The notes: generated by a model not told the origin, from the sequence alone. Numbered from the stretch's first letter, positions 25,920 through 36,124 are shown. The stretch: DNA of 64,000 nt from Pedobacter cryoconitis (GCF_014200595.1 NZ_JACHCG010000001.1:1054001-1118000); one strand, 5' to 3'. Made by a program: numbers and translations.

Positions 25920-28900
25920 TTATTGTTGATTTCTGACAATGGTTATATATCCTTTAAAGACGCGTTTTTCAGGACCGAAATCAATGATATAGAAGTAGGT
26001 GCCTTCATTTAGTGGTACACCATTCAGTGTAGCATCCCAGCTGTTGTCGTATCCTTTTTTATTGTAAAGCAGACGTCCGGCTTTATCATAAATTTTTACT
26101 TCGTTGTTTGGATGAAAATCGATGTTGTCAATTATCCATTTATCATTAATACCATCACCATTAGGCGTCATGATATTGGTTGCTTTGATAGTAACCAGAT
26201 CGTCCATTACGTTTACAGTATAACTTTGTGAATCCTGACAACCACTGATATTAGTAGCGGTAACGGTATACGTAGTCGTCTGAGCTGGTCTGACTGTTAG
26301 TACTGCACTGTTCTGGCCGCTTATAATTCCGGCACTGTTCGCCCAGCTATAACTTAGCCCGCCTGTTGCAGTTAATAAAGTAGTTTGACCTTTACTGAGC
26401 TGACCGGCTAAACTACTGGTGATGGTAATGACAGGCATTGGATTTACTGTGATGTTAAAAGTTCTGCTGTAAGTGTCTGTTCCACCATTTGCAGTCCCGC
26501 CATTGTCTCTCACCATGATTGTAACCATTGCAGTTCCGGAAGCGCCATTCTTCACTTTGTAGCTGATGGTTCCTGTAGATCTGCTACCATTTACGCTCAG
26601 GTTGCTGAACAGGCTGGCATTGTTACTGCTAATCGTTAAGCTCGTGTTTTGGTTAGTTTCAGGGCCAGAAGTAATGCCGGTAATACCAAATGATTGTGTA
26701 GCGCTGGTATAACAAATGGTTTGATCGGCAATGGCTGCGAGTGTTGGAGCTTCGTTAACGTCTGTTAAATTAACAACCAACTCTTTTTCAAGTGAAAGGT
26801 TATTTTGTGTGGTTGTTTTTACACGGATTTTATAAACAGATTTATTTTCATAATCCAAAGGCTGAGTTGTATTTAACTGGTTGCCGTTAATGGTGAAAAG
26901 GGAATTATCAGTACTGCCTGAACCTGTAACCAGCGTATATGTGAAAGTGGCTAATAGGTCATCAGAGGTACTGTTTAATGTACCTGCGTTTATACCGGCA
27001 GGACTGTTTTCATAAAGGGTTGCCTCAGTCAGTGTGATATTGGTAGGTATACCCGCTTTTACTTTAAGTACACCATCGATATAGCGTATCGAGTAGTTGA
27101 GTGCGAATGCATTGGCCGCAGTGATTGGATAGTTGCCTGCACTGCTGTTTAAGGTAGCGGTAGTACTGATTACTGGTTGTCTGTTTAATACCGCAGGTGT
27201 TTCATTGTTTACAAATCCTGCATAACTTACTGTTAAAGCCGGATTGGTGAAATTTTGGAAACGTTCCTTATCGTCTGCGGTAATGGTTAATGTTGCCGGT
27301 GTAACTGTTAAAATACCCGGGGCATAATTGACTGCATAGTTAGTAGATACAGCTCCATTTGCAGTGATTGCATATGGGCTACCTGCAACTGAAGAAGCCG
27401 CGGTAGCGGTAGTGCTTAAAACAGGCTGAGTGGTTAAGCTGGCGAAAGTATCACCATTGACAAAACCTGCTGCTGATGCAGTAAGTGTTGGCAATGCTGC
27501 CCCATATCCTTTAGTCTGGTTATCCGCAGTAATCGTTAACGCTGCCGGGTCAACTGTTAAATTACCCGGAGCATAATTGATTGCATAGTTCGCAGATACA
27601 GCTCCACTTGGAGTGATTACATATGGACTGCCAGCAACTAAAGAAGCCGCGGTAGCGGTAGTGCTTAAAACAGGCTGAGTGGTTAAGCTGGCGAAAGTAT
27701 CACCATTGACAAAACCTGCTGCTGATGCAGTAAGTATTGGCAATGCTGCTCCATATCCTTTAGTCTGGTTATCTGCGGTGATGGTTAATGTTGCCGGTGT
27801 AACTGTTAAAACACCCGGGGCATAATTGACTGCATAGTTAGTAGATACAGCTCCATTTGCAGTGATTGCATATGGGCTACCTGCAACTGAAGAAGCCGCG
27901 GTAGCGGTAGTGCTTAAAACAGGCTGAGTGGTTAAGCTGGCGAAAGTATCACCATTGACAAAACCTGATGCTGATGCAGTAAGTATTGGCAATGCTGCCC
28001 CATATCCTTTAGTCTGGTTATCCGCAGTAATCGTTAAAGCTGCCGGGTCAACTGTTAAATTACCCGGGGCATAATTGACTGCATAGTTAGTAGATACAGC
28101 TCCACTTGCAGTGATTGCATATGGGCTACCTGCAACTGAAGAAGCCGCGGTAGCGGTAGTGCTTAAAACAGGCTGAGTGGTTAAGCTGGCGAAAGTATCA
28201 CCATTGACAAAACCTGATGCTGATGCAGTAAGTATTGGCAATGCTGCCCCATATCCTTTAGTCTGGTTATCCGCAGTAATCGTTAACGCTGCCGGGTCAA
28301 CTGTTAAATTACCCGGAACATAATTGATCGAATAATTAGCAGATACAGCTCCACTTGGAGTGATTACATATGGACTGCCAGCAACTGAAGAAGCCGCGGT
28401 AGCGGTAGTGCTTAAAACAGGTTGAGTGGTTAGGCTGGCGAAAGTATCACCATTGACAAAACCTGATGCTGATGCAGTAAGTATTGGCAATGCTGCCCCA
28501 TATCCTTTAGTCTGGTTATCTGCGGTGATGGTTAACGCTGCCGGGTCAACTGTTAAATTACCCGGAACATAATTGATCGAATAATTAGCAGATACAGCTC
28601 CACTTGGAGTAATTACATATGGACTGCCAGCAACTGAAGAAGCCGCGGTAGCGGTAGTGCTTAAAACAGGCTGAGTGGTTAAGCTGGCGAAAGTATCACC
28701 ATTGACAAAACCTGATGCTGATGCAGTAAGTATTGGCAATGCTGCCCCATATCCTTTAGTCTGGTTATCTGCGGTGATGGTTAATGCTGCCGGGTCAACT
28801 GTTAAATTACCCGGAACATAATTGATCAAATAATTAGTAGATACAGCTCCACTTGGAGTGATTACATATGGACTGCCAGCAACTGAAGAAGCCGCGGTAG

Positions 28901-31900
28901 CGGTAGTGCTTAAAACAGGCTGAGTGGTTAGGCTGGCGAAAGTATCACCATTGACAAAACCTGATGCCGATGTAGTAAGTGTTGGCAATGCTGCCCCATA
29001 TCCTTTAGTCTGGTTATCCGCAGTAATGGTTAATGCTGCCGGGTCAACTGTTAAATTACCCGGAACATAATTGATTGCATAGTTCGCAGATACAGCTCCA
29101 CTTGCAGTGATTGCATATGGGCTACCTGTAACTGAAGAAGCCGCGGTAGCGGTAGTGCTTAAAACAGGCTGAGTGGTTAGCCTGGCGAAAGTATCCCCGT
29201 TTACAAAACCTGTTGCCGAATAAGTAAGCGCAGGCAGTGCCGCGCCATATATTTTATTCTTGCTGCCTGCGGTAATCGTTAACGCTGCCGGGATAACTGT
29301 TAAATTGCCTGATACATAACTGATCGTATAGTTCGTAGCTATTGCCCCTCTTGGAGTGATTACATATGGACTGCCAGCAACAGAAGAAGCTGCGGTAGCG
29401 GTGGTGCTCAGCGTAAGCTGGGCAGTTAGACTCTCGAAAGTATCGTTGTTCACTACACCCCTCAGTGTAACGTTAAGTGCAGGCAGTGCCGCGCCATATA
29501 ATTTACTCTTGTTGGTTGCGGTGATGATTAGTGCTGCCGGGGTAACTGTTAAATTACCAGGGATATAACTGATTGTGTAATTCGCAGCGACTGCTCCACC
29601 TGGTGTGATGGCATAAGGGCCTCCAGCAACTGAAGAACCTCTGACAGCAATAGTGGTCAGCGTAGGCTGGGTAGTTAGACTGGCGAAAGTATCTCCATTC
29701 ACAAAACCCGTCATCGAATAAGTAAGCGCAGGCAGTGCCGCGCCATATATTTTGCTATAGCTGTCTGCTGTGATGGTCAATGGTGCTGGTAAAACGGTGA
29801 GTACCTGCTGAACCTGAGCAGCTGCGCTGAACGTTCCATTTCCCGGCTGGTTGGCATTGATAGTTACTATGCCAGCTTTTAAAATATGTATTTTGTTATT
29901 GATAATCGTTGCTATATTTAAATCACCTGAAGTATAAGTGACTGGTAAAAGACTAGTTGCAGTTGCTCCCGGATCAATATCGGCATTCCCGTATGTTGCA
30001 GTGGCCACTGTATTCATGGTAATAGTTTGTACGCCCGGATTGATGACAAATGAATAGGCTTTTGATCCGGTAAATGATGTTGCACTGGTTGCTGTTATCG
30101 TTATACTAAATGCTCCTGTTTCGGTTGGAGTACCGCTTAATAAACCGGATGCATGGAGTGTTAAGCCTGCTGGTAAGGTCCCGTTTGTGATGGCAAAAGA
30201 ATAAGGAGCAGTATTACCTGTAGCAGAAAGGGTTTGATTATAAGTTGCTCCTGCACTGGCAGCAGGGAGTGTTGCAGGGCTGATTGAAATAGGAACGATA
30301 ATGGTCAGCGTTTTAGTAGTGGAATTACTGTTAGCAGCACCATCGTTAACAAAAAAGGTAACTACCCGGTTTGATGTATTGATTGAGGTAGTGGAAAAAG
30401 TTATCGCCCTCAATACAGCCTGCCATTGTGCTATAGTTGCTGTATTCCCAGAGGATGCCAGGTTCATGCTCCTTGTAGGACCAATATAGTTACCAGTTAT
30501 ATTACCATAAAGTGTAGCATCGTTATTGATAAATGACAATACATCCTGTGGCTGACCTGTTAAAATTCTTATATTAGCTGATGCCAGCGTAGTATTATCT
30601 GCATCGCTTATCGTAATTCCATTATCTACAATCACGTTTGTTTGTACAAATACAGTAGTGCCGCTTGAAGCTGTTACTATTGGAGCATCGTTTACGGATA
30701 CCACATTTAATACTTTATTTACGCCAGTAATAGTGTTTATTCCATCTGAAATTAGAAACGAGATTGTTCTGTTCCCAATACCTGGAGTTTCAGAAGAGTT
30801 AGTATAAGTTATACTGCGTATCGCAGCCAGCCATTCTGCTGATGTTGCAGTAGTCGATCTCAAGATGATTGTTCCTGTCGCAGTATTATAAGGGTCACTT
30901 ACGATATTTCCCATAGTAACTCCATTGTTCACGAATGTTAAGATATCTTGTGTTGCATCCAGATTTGCTGCAATCTTTATTGTTGTTGAAATTAGCTGAA
31001 CATTATCCGGATTATTCAGTGTCATTGCTGCATCAATAGCAACAGGTATGGAGATGGTGTTATTTCCTTCGGTAAATATAGTATTACCTGATGAGGCAGT
31101 TAATCTTGGAATGGCTTGTACTTTCCATGTATAAGTTGCAGGCGTAGGATCGATATTACCTGCTGCATCCACTGCTGCCACACTAAAGGTATGGTTGCCA
31201 GCAGGTAAGTTCCGCATCGGGTAGAAATTATTGCCCGATGCATAAACTGGAGAAATATCCTCTTTAGCCTGATAGGTTGCGGGAGATTCACTACTCGAAT
31301 ACATAAATGTAAAAGAGTTTGAAGTTGTGGCCGCTGGCGGGAAACTGGTAATCGTAGTCTCTGGTGGAGTTCTGTCAATGGTAAAAAGCTGACCGGTTGT
31401 ATATCCGGTTGTAATCAGGTTGTTTGCTAAATCTTTAATGCCCGTTCCAGAAGAGTTTAAATCCAGTTTTAGCGTTCCGTCGCCTGTATTATTTACCGTA
31501 ACTGTATAAGTTGTACCTGAACCCGTAATGCTGGCAATTGTACCTGAGGCAGAACCAGACGTTGTAAGTGCAAAATCATCAGCGGTTACTCCGGTTACAC
31601 TTTCAGAAAATATTACCGTATAAATAACGCTACTAGCATTGGTTAGGGTTGTACCCACACGGTTAATTGAAGTTACAGTAGGCGGGGTGATATCCGGGGC
31701 AACAGGGGGAGCGACCTGTATGTTGTTTACGCTCATCCAGATACCTAAGTTGTTTTTGCCGTAGATTCTTACTTCATCTATACTTTGAAGTGCGGTGGAG
31801 CTTAATAAATCTGACTGCGTAAGTGTTTTGGCAACACCGTTTACGAAAGCGATTTCTACAGTTCCTTTCGATACACCACCATCGTATGCTTCTAATATAA

Positions 31901-32339
31901 CAGGGGTATTGCCACCCCAATCATAAAGCTGTAAAGACTTTAATGAGAAATTGTTGGCCTGCGAACTGCTTTTTATGATTAATGCTTGATAACCCTCTGC
32001 TTCAATATCCGCTGAATTAGGCGTGATGCCAAAAAAAGAATTTGAACTGGCAAACCAGGCATTATTATGATACTCTACATTTTGATTCGGCAATAACGTA
32101 CCATTCGCCTTCGTTCCTGCAAAAATCTGCAAATCTAAATCAGAGATATTTACTGACCCTCCTGAACCATCGGTAGCTATAGTCCCAATGACTGTAGCTT
32201 CTGTGGTGTTAAAAATTAAAGTGGGTGAGGTGGATAATGTTGTCTGCGCTTTTAAAGTCAAAAAAGCAAATAATAGCACAAGAACAGAGAGTAGTCTTTT
32301 TTTTTCAAAAAGACTTGACGAGCGTAGTCGTTTTTTCAT
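25920..32339 (-). CDS. Giant MBG-repeat adhesin with type-B T9SS C-terminal domain
   Basis: This 2139-residue secreted protein has, in order, a signal peptide (ending LKAQ), an N-terminal beta domain (about residues 35-205), Ig-like and cadherin-like segments (for example DRTPPETTITSFPP), a putative-Ig domain (TPTETGAFSITITATS) and 11 MBG domains in a row (about residues 850-1763; unit 83 residues). A cadherin-like domain (about 1765-1860) and an Ig segment follow, then a gliding-motility-type C-terminal sorting domain starting NIMTPNGDGINDKW and ending KVFKGYI-like. The C-terminal domain routes it through type IX secretion to the cell surface. Seven MBG units (4-10) are almost identical. It is followed by its PorP/SprF partner. 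A role in adhesion or gliding is inferred from domain content. Confidence 0.93.
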   Translation of the reverse strand: MKKRLRSSSLFEKKRLLSVLVLLFAFLTLKAQTTLSTSPTLIFNTTEATVIGTIATDGSGGSVNISDLDLQIFAGTKANGTLLPNQNVEYHNNAWFASSNSFFGITPNSADIEAEGYQALIIKSSSQANNFSLKSLQLYDWGGNTPVILEAYDGGVSKGTVEIAFVNGVAKTLTQSDLLSSTALQSIDEVRIYGKNNLGIWMSVNNIQVAPPVAPDITPPTVTSINRVGTTLTNASSVIYTVIFSESVTGVTADDFALTTSGSASGTIASITGSGTTYTVTVNNTGDGTLKLDLNSSGTGIKDLANNLITTGYTTGQLFTIDRTPPETTITSFPPAATTSNSFTFMYSSSESPATYQAKEDISPVYASGNNFYPMRNLPAGNHTFSVAAVDAAGNIDPTPATYTWKVQAIPRLTASSGNTIFTEGNNTISIPVAIDAAMTLNNPDNVQLISTTIKIAANLDATQDILTFVNNGVTMGNIVSDPYNTATGTIILRSTTATSAEWLAAIRSITYTNSSETPGIGNRTISFLISDGINTITGVNKVLNVVSVNDAPIVTASSGTTVFVQTNVIVDNGITISDADNTTLASANIRILTGQPQDVLSFINNDATLYGNITGNYIGPTRSMNLASSGNTATIAQWQAVLRAITFSTTSINTSNRVVTFFVNDGAANSNSTTKTLTIIVPISISPATLPAASAGATYNQTLSATGNTAPYSFAITNGTLPAGLTLHASGLLSGTPTETGAFSITITATSATSFTGSKAYSFVINPGVQTITMNTVATATYGNADIDPGATATSLLPVTYTSGDLNIATIINNKIHILKAGIVTINANQPGNGTFSAAAQVQQVLTVLPAPLTITADSYSKIYGAALPALTYSMTGFVNGDTFASLTTQPTLTTIAVRGSSVAGGPYAITPGGAVAANYTISYIPGNLTVTPAALIITATNKSKLYGAALPALNVTLRGVVNNDTFESLTAQLTLSTTATAASSVAGSPYVITPRGAIATNYTISYVSGNLTVIPAALTITAGSKNKIYGAALPALTYSATGFVNGDTFARLTTQPVLSTTATAASSVTGSPYAITASGAVSANYAINYVPGNLTVDPAALTITADNQTKGYGAALPTLTTSASGFVNGDTFASLTTQPVLSTTATAASSVAGSPYVITPSGAVSTNYLINYVPGNLTVDPAALTITADNQTKGYGAALPILTASASGFVNGDTFASLTTQPVLSTTATAASSVAGSPYVITPSGAVSANYSINYVPGNLTVDPAALTITADNQTKGYGAALPILTASASGFVNGDTFASLTTQPVLSTTATAASSVAGSPYVITPSGAVSANYSINYVPGNLTVDPAALTITADNQTKGYGAALPILTASASGFVNGDTFASLTTQPVLSTTATAASSVAGSPYAITASGAVSTNYAVNYAPGNLTVDPAALTITADNQTKGYGAALPILTASASGFVNGDTFASLTTQPVLSTTATAASSVAGSPYAITANGAVSTNYAVNYAPGVLTVTPATLTITADNQTKGYGAALPILTASAAGFVNGDTFASLTTQPVLSTTATAASLVAGSPYVITPSGAVSANYAINYAPGNLTVDPAALTITADNQTKGYGAALPTLTASAAGFVNGDTFASLTTQPVLSTTATAASSVAGSPYAITANGAVSTNYAVNYAPGILTVTPATLTITADDKERFQNFTNPALTVSYAGFVNNETPAVLNRQPVISTTATLNSSAGNYPITAANAFALNYSIRYIDGVLKVKAGIPTNITLTEATLYENSPAGINAGTLNSTSDDLLATFTYTLVTGSGSTDNSLFTINGNQLNTTQPLDYENKSVYKIRVKTTTQNNLSLEKELVVNLTDVNEAPTLAAIADQTICYTSATQSFGITGITSGPETNQNTSLTISSNNASLFSNLSVNGSRSTGTISYKVKNGASGTAMVTIMVRDNGGTANGGTDTYSRTFNITVNPMPVITITSSLAGQLSKGQTTLLTATGGLSYSWANSAGIISGQNSAVLTVRPAQTTTYTVTATNISGCQDSQSYTVNVMDDLVTIKATNIMTPNGDGINDKWIIDNIDFHPNNEVKIYDKAGRLLYNKKGYDNSWDATLNGVPLNEGTYFYIIDFGPEKRVFKGYITIVRNQQ
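27046..29790 (-). repeat. Array of 11 tandem MBG repeats, 249-bp period
   Basis: The coding array has an exact 249-nt period (83 codons). Repeats are numbered from the N-terminus. Units 1-3 and 11 have diverged, while units 4-10 (about 27,290-29,033) differ at only a few positions. The common unit begins LTITADNQTKGYGAALP and ends NLTVDPAA. The near-identity means recent duplication or gene conversion. Confidence 0.9.
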
Positions 32340-32632
32340 ACAGGTTAAGATAGATGAGCGTGATATCTTGATTTTGAGTTAGAATATTTAATGTAAAAAA
32401 TGTGTCTTTGAAGCTATATTAAAGAGTGATTTAAAAGATTAACCTTTAAATAGGATCGTAATATTTCTATTTACATTTATAGCTTGTATTTTTTATTAAA
32501 TTTAGAATAGTCAAAAATAGTTTTGTATACGTACGAATCATCAAATTATTGTTATTAAGTAATGCAAAATTATAATCCTGTACAATTCGTTTATGATTGA
32601 CTAATAATATTTCTATTTTAGCGCCTCTCATT

Positions 32633-33604
32633 ATGCCCACAAATAGCGCTCGTTCCATTAAGTCTTCTTATACAAGTTTACATGCTGTTATACAGCAGCT
32701 TGATCAGTTACATCTTTTAACTGACGCCTGCAAAAATGCGCTCACTGAGCACACTTTTGAACTGACAGTTTCTCAGGGGCAGTATTTAATGAAAAGAGGT
32801 GATTATTGTACGCATATCTATTTTATTATAGAGGGATTCTTTTCTGGCTGGGCTACTGGAAATGGACGATCAATAACTTCCTTTATCGCGATCCAGGGAG
32901 ATTTTTTATCGGCTATAGAAGGGATGTATGGGATTACTGAATGCACAGAAGATGTTAAAGCAGAAGAAGATTCAGTACTGCTCGCCTTACCTGTTGAACA
33001 TCTGATCCGATATTTTGACATTTATCCGGAAATGAATATTGTGATGCGTAAGGTGCTGGAAAATTATTACAAAATGGCACATCAGCGTTCTGTATTCTTC
33101 AGAATTGGTACAGCCTCCGATAAGTATCTTTATTTATTGAGCACCTATGGTGATTATGCCAGCCGGATTCCTTTACATGTGATTGCTTCATTCATTAATG
33201 TAAAGCTGAATACCCTGCAAAAAATCATTAAACAGTATGAGGGCAAATCTGCTCATGTTCAACTGTCTAAGGGTGATATTGTTACTTACATGGAGCAGGA
33301 AAGGCCTTTTCTTCAGAAAAAATTAAGCATCAACCAACTTTCTTTGAAACTGAAGATTACTCCTCATCTGCTTTCTTATTTATTGAATGTTTATTTCAAA
33401 CAGAATTTTAATCATTTTGTAAATACTTATAGGATTCAATACGTACTGAACCAGTTTTTGATTAAAAACTCTATTAAACAATACAGTCTGGATGGATTAG
33501 GAAGCGAGTCCGGATTTTCTTCCAGAAGTTCATTTTTCAGTGAATTCAAAAAATACACAGGGGTAACCCCGCTTTTGTATCTTAAAATGAACTGTGCCAG
33601 CTAA
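32633..33604 (+). CDS. Cyclic-nucleotide-binding regulator with C-terminal AraC-type HTH
   Basis: The protein is 323 residues from the ATG at 32633 (a TTG at 32597 would add 12). The N-terminal half is a Crp/Fnr effector domain: MKRGDYCTHIYFIIEGFFSG and FIAIQGDFLSA match the cNMP-binding barrel. A short helical segment (about 168-205) resembles a weakened Crp-type HTH (HVIASFINVKLNTLQKIIKQ). The last 100 residues are AraC-like (LSINQLSLKLKITPHLLSYL and LGSESGFSSRSSFFSEFKKY). Domain mixing of this kind is unusual. It lies divergent from the adhesin gene, 293 bases away, and could regulate it. Confidence 0.82.
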   Translation: MPTNSARSIKSSYTSLHAVIQQLDQLHLLTDACKNALTEHTFELTVSQGQYLMKRGDYCTHIYFIIEGFFSGWATGNGRSITSFIAIQGDFLSAIEGMYGITECTEDVKAEEDSVLLALPVEHLIRYFDIYPEMNIVMRKVLENYYKMAHQRSVFFRIGTASDKYLYLLSTYGDYASRIPLHVIASFINVKLNTLQKIIKQYEGKSAHVQLSKGDIVTYMEQERPFLQKKLSINQLSLKLKITPHLLSYLLNVYFKQNFNHFVNTYRIQYVLNQFLIKNSIKQYSLDGLGSESGFSSRSSFFSEFKKYTGVTPLLYLKMNCAS

Positions 33605-33629
33605 ACCAATATTTAGCATAAAGCCATGA

Positions 33630-33872
33630 TCACTGACGTGATTTTAGTTCGGTGTTGAGCTGACTCCATCTGATTGCGGCTGGTAAGATGCCTAATAAAA
33701 AACAAGGAAGAATTGTCAGGAATTTAATGTTTTGACTTTTATCACTTGGGTATAAAATTATACCACATAGCACGACTATTAACACAGCAGCAGCAATTAA
33801 AATGTTCTTTATCGTGTTTTTTTGTTTATTCAATTCAATAATTGTTAATTCTGAGAGCTTATTGTTTTTCAT
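33630..33872 (-). CDS. Small two-helix membrane protein
   Basis: The 80-residue protein opens MKNNKLSELTIIELNKQKNT and has two hydrophobic segments (about residues 23-42 and 50-66). The N-terminal pattern resembles a small Bacteroidota family sometimes annotated as 'redox-active disulfide protein 2', although I see no CxxC. It is convergent with the regulator at 32633 and separated by 25 bases. Function unknown. Confidence 0.55.
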   Translation of the reverse strand: MKNNKLSELTIIELNKQKNTIKNILIAAAVLIVVLCGIILYPSDKSQNIKFLTILPCFLLGILPAAIRWSQLNTELKSRQ

Positions 33873-33960
33873 AATCTACTGATGAATGTTTTTATATTAT
33901 TTAATACGCATGTTAAATTATAATTTTTTTAGCTTATTATGAAATATTTTTCGATTTAAA

Positions 33961-34089
33961 CTAGAATTTATATGTTTCTGTGAGCTTTGAAAATGTTTCC
34001 ATAGCTGAAATAACTGTGCCTTCCATATGACCTGGGTAAGATGAATCAGTTTTAGTGCCAATAAAAGATTGTCTGTAATACCCTAAGAT
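33961..34089 (-). pseudogene. C-terminal remnant of a flavin-containing amine oxidase
   Basis: In the 252 bases between the small membrane protein and the AraC gene, the minus strand reads GYYRQSFIGTKTDSSYPGHM, then EGTVISAMETFSKL, then TETYKF and a TAG (33961-33963). This matches the last conserved block of flavin amine oxidases, typically FAGTETSxxyPGYMEGAVxSG, which contacts FAD. No start or upstream domains remain, so this is the tail of a lost gene. Confidence 0.65.
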
Positions 34090-34124
34090 TGTAGATTTGA
34101 TGAATATTAAGACAAGGTTGTTTT

Positions 34125-35018
34125 ATGAAGGAAAGTAAAATCAGCGAATATCATCTGCATAAAGATTTGCCGGAAAAAAGACAGTTTGAAATTTTTTCAT
34201 TGAAGGAGTATTTAGAAAAGAACACTCCTGATACGATCAGACCACACATTCATAGTTTCTACCAGGTACTTTGGTTTTATAAAGGGAATGGGGCACATTT
34301 TGTCGATTTTAAAAAGTATGAAGTTCATCCAGGTACTTTATTCTTTATCGGAAAAAATCAGGTGCATTATTTTGATGAGTATTCAGGTTATGAAGGGGTT
34401 ATGATCCATTTCAATGAACGTTTCCTGATGCAAAATGAAAATGATGTCAACTTCTTTTTAAAGTATAGCCTTTTTAATGACCCTTATCAACAGCCATTTT
34501 GTAAGATTAGTGCGCATGCGGAAAAGGATTTAAAGGTTTTGATGTCACAAATAAATAGTGAGCTGGATAAAGAAGCCGGTGACTTTGGACAGTTGGAATT
34601 GCTCAGGTCTTATCTGAATGCTTTTTTAATATTTGCACAGCGGGAAAAGGGCAATATTAATATCAATAAGGAAAATAAGTTGTATGCCGCGGATGAGAAA
34701 CATTTGCAGCTGCTCCGGTTTATTGATTTGGTGGAATCAAATTATCAAAACGGCCTTGCCATTTCAGCCTATGCTGCTTTGTTAAATATTTCCAGTAAAA
34801 CATTAACCGATCTGACGAACAAGATTATTTTTAAAACCCCCTCCATGGTCATCCAGGAAAGGATTATGATTGAGGCGCAACGTCTTTTAGCACATTCGGG
34901 TTTAAATGTGAACCAGATTGGGTATAAGCTGGGATTTGAAGACCCATCTTACTTTGTGAAATATTTTAAGAAACATGCTAAATTTTCTCCAGGTGAGTTC
35001 AGAAAATCTATTTCCTGA
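34125..35018 (+). CDS. AraC family transcriptional regulator
   Basis: The 297-residue protein has an N-terminal cupin-like sensor domain (RPHIHSFYQVLWFYKGNGAH, about residues 41-60; VHPGTLFFIGKNQVHYF) and a C-terminal AraC HTH pair (about residues 200-295), with LSSKTLTDLTNK-like first HTH and IGYKLGFEDPSYFVKYFKKH as the second. It probably controls the SDR gene 83 bases downstream in the same direction. The effector is unknown. Confidence 0.9.
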   Translation: MKESKISEYHLHKDLPEKRQFEIFSLKEYLEKNTPDTIRPHIHSFYQVLWFYKGNGAHFVDFKKYEVHPGTLFFIGKNQVHYFDEYSGYEGVMIHFNERFLMQNENDVNFFLKYSLFNDPYQQPFCKISAHAEKDLKVLMSQINSELDKEAGDFGQLELLRSYLNAFLIFAQREKGNININKENKLYAADEKHLQLLRFIDLVESNYQNGLAISAYAALLNISSKTLTDLTNKIIFKTPSMVIQERIMIEAQRLLAHSGLNVNQIGYKLGFEDPSYFVKYFKKHAKFSPGEFRKSIS

Positions 35019-35101
35019 ATTTACCATTCATTCTCTTTTTTGTCCATTTTATAGATGTCTTTTCCTTCGGACATTTGTATTGTACAATAAACAAATGAAT
35101 A

Positions 35102-35857
35102 ATGAATCAACAAGCATTAATAATTGGTGGCACAACAGGGATGGGAAGAGCTACCGCAGAACAGCTGTTAAAACAAGGAATTGAAGTGATTATTGTTGGC
35201 AGACCAGATAAAAATCTTCAGCTCGCTGGAACTGAATTGTTAGCTTTAGGCCGTATCAGAACTATTGGCGTTGACCTTTCCGAAATGCGTCAGGTTACTC
35301 AATTTGCTTCTACTATAAAAAGCGAAATACCATATTTGAAATATCTGGTCAATGCTGCGGGATATTTCAGTCCAAAAGCATTTCTTGACCATTCGGAACA
35401 GGACTACGATATTTATCACAATTTCAATAAAGCTTTTTTCTTTATTACCCAGGCAGCAGCAAAAGTGATGAAAGAAAATGGCGGTGGTTCAATCGTAAAT
35501 GTTGGTTCGATGTGGGCTAAGCAGGCGATCAAAGCTATACCTTCTTCTGCTTATTCGATGGCTAAAGCGGGGCTTCATAGTTTGACACAACATTTAGCAA
35601 TGGAACTTGCTTTGGATCAGATCAGAGTTAATGCAGTTTCGCCTGCTGTAGTGGTTACGCCAATATATGGTTCTTTTATCGAAGCGGATAAAATTGAAGA
35701 AACACTACAAGGGTTTAATGATTTTCATCCAATAGGCAGAGTAGGCAGACCGCAAGATATCGCCAAAACAATTGCGTTCTTATTATCGGATGAAACGTCG
35801 TGGGTGACAGGCGCAATCTGGGATATAGATGGTGGAGTAATGGCAGGACGTAATTAA
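35102..35857 (+). CDS. Short-chain dehydrogenase/reductase
   Basis: The 251-residue enzyme has the NAD(P)-binding TGxxxGxG variant GGTTGMG (residues 9-15), the NAG-like LVNAAG, catalytic Ser in VNVGSMW and the Tyr-Lys pair in AYSMAKAG, and ends with the SDR close [12 protein letters not shown]. It is a classical SDR acting on an alcohol or carbonyl. The substrate is unknown. The preceding AraC regulator is its likely controller. Confidence 0.92.
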   Translation: MNQQALIIGGTTGMGRATAEQLLKQGIEVIIVGRPDKNLQLAGTELLALGRIRTIGVDLSEMRQVTQFASTIKSEIPYLKYLVNAAGYFSPKAFLDHSEQDYDIYHNFNKAFFFITQAAAKVMKENGGGSIVNVGSMWAKQAIKAIPSSAYSMAKAGLHSLTQHLAMELALDQIRVNAVSPAVVVTPIYGSFIEADKIEETLQGFNDFHPIGRVGRPQDIAKTIAFLLSDETSWVTGAIWDIDGGVMAGRN

Positions 35858-35864
35858 TCAGGTG

Positions 35865-36124
35865 ATGATAAACGGAATTAATTTAGAAGGATTGCAGGCC
35901 TATAAAAGTCTGATCACTGAAAAACCCAACAAAGACAATTTCTGCTTGATGAGCCTTCCGATCAGGACGTTCCTGTTGGTTTTGACCAGGTAGTGTTTAA
36001 GTATGAGGTTAAGGAAACTGGAATCCAGGATGATTATGATCAGATCATCAAAAACGTACGGGAGTTTTCTCCAAATTACAGAACTATTATTAATCCGGTT
36101 CAATTGGTAGTTCAAAAGGTTTAA
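35865..36124 (+). pseudogene. Frame-broken gene fragment, possibly OsmC/Ohr-like
   Basis: The frame starting at 35865 reads MINGINLEGLQAYKSLITEK and PNKDNF, then breaks near 35940. A second frame continues DVPVGFDQVVFKYEVKETG, then YDQIIKNVREFSPNYRTIIN, then PVQLVVQKV and TAA (36122-36124). The second part follows the C-terminal OsmC pattern with a conserved SPxxxxxxNPV, and the first resembles an OsmC N-terminus. The central part of the family, with the catalytic Cys, is missing, so I read this as an internally deleted relic. The family call is tentative. Confidence 0.45.

Noticed and set aside
27046..29790. The repeats as a CRISPR array or mobile element
   Set aside because: The 249-nt units stay in frame and encode MBG domains, with no spacer pattern.
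32467..32658. Minus-strand ORF of 63 codons across the start of the cNMP/AraC gene
   Set aside because: It overlaps the start region of a solid gene and ends in low-complexity residues.
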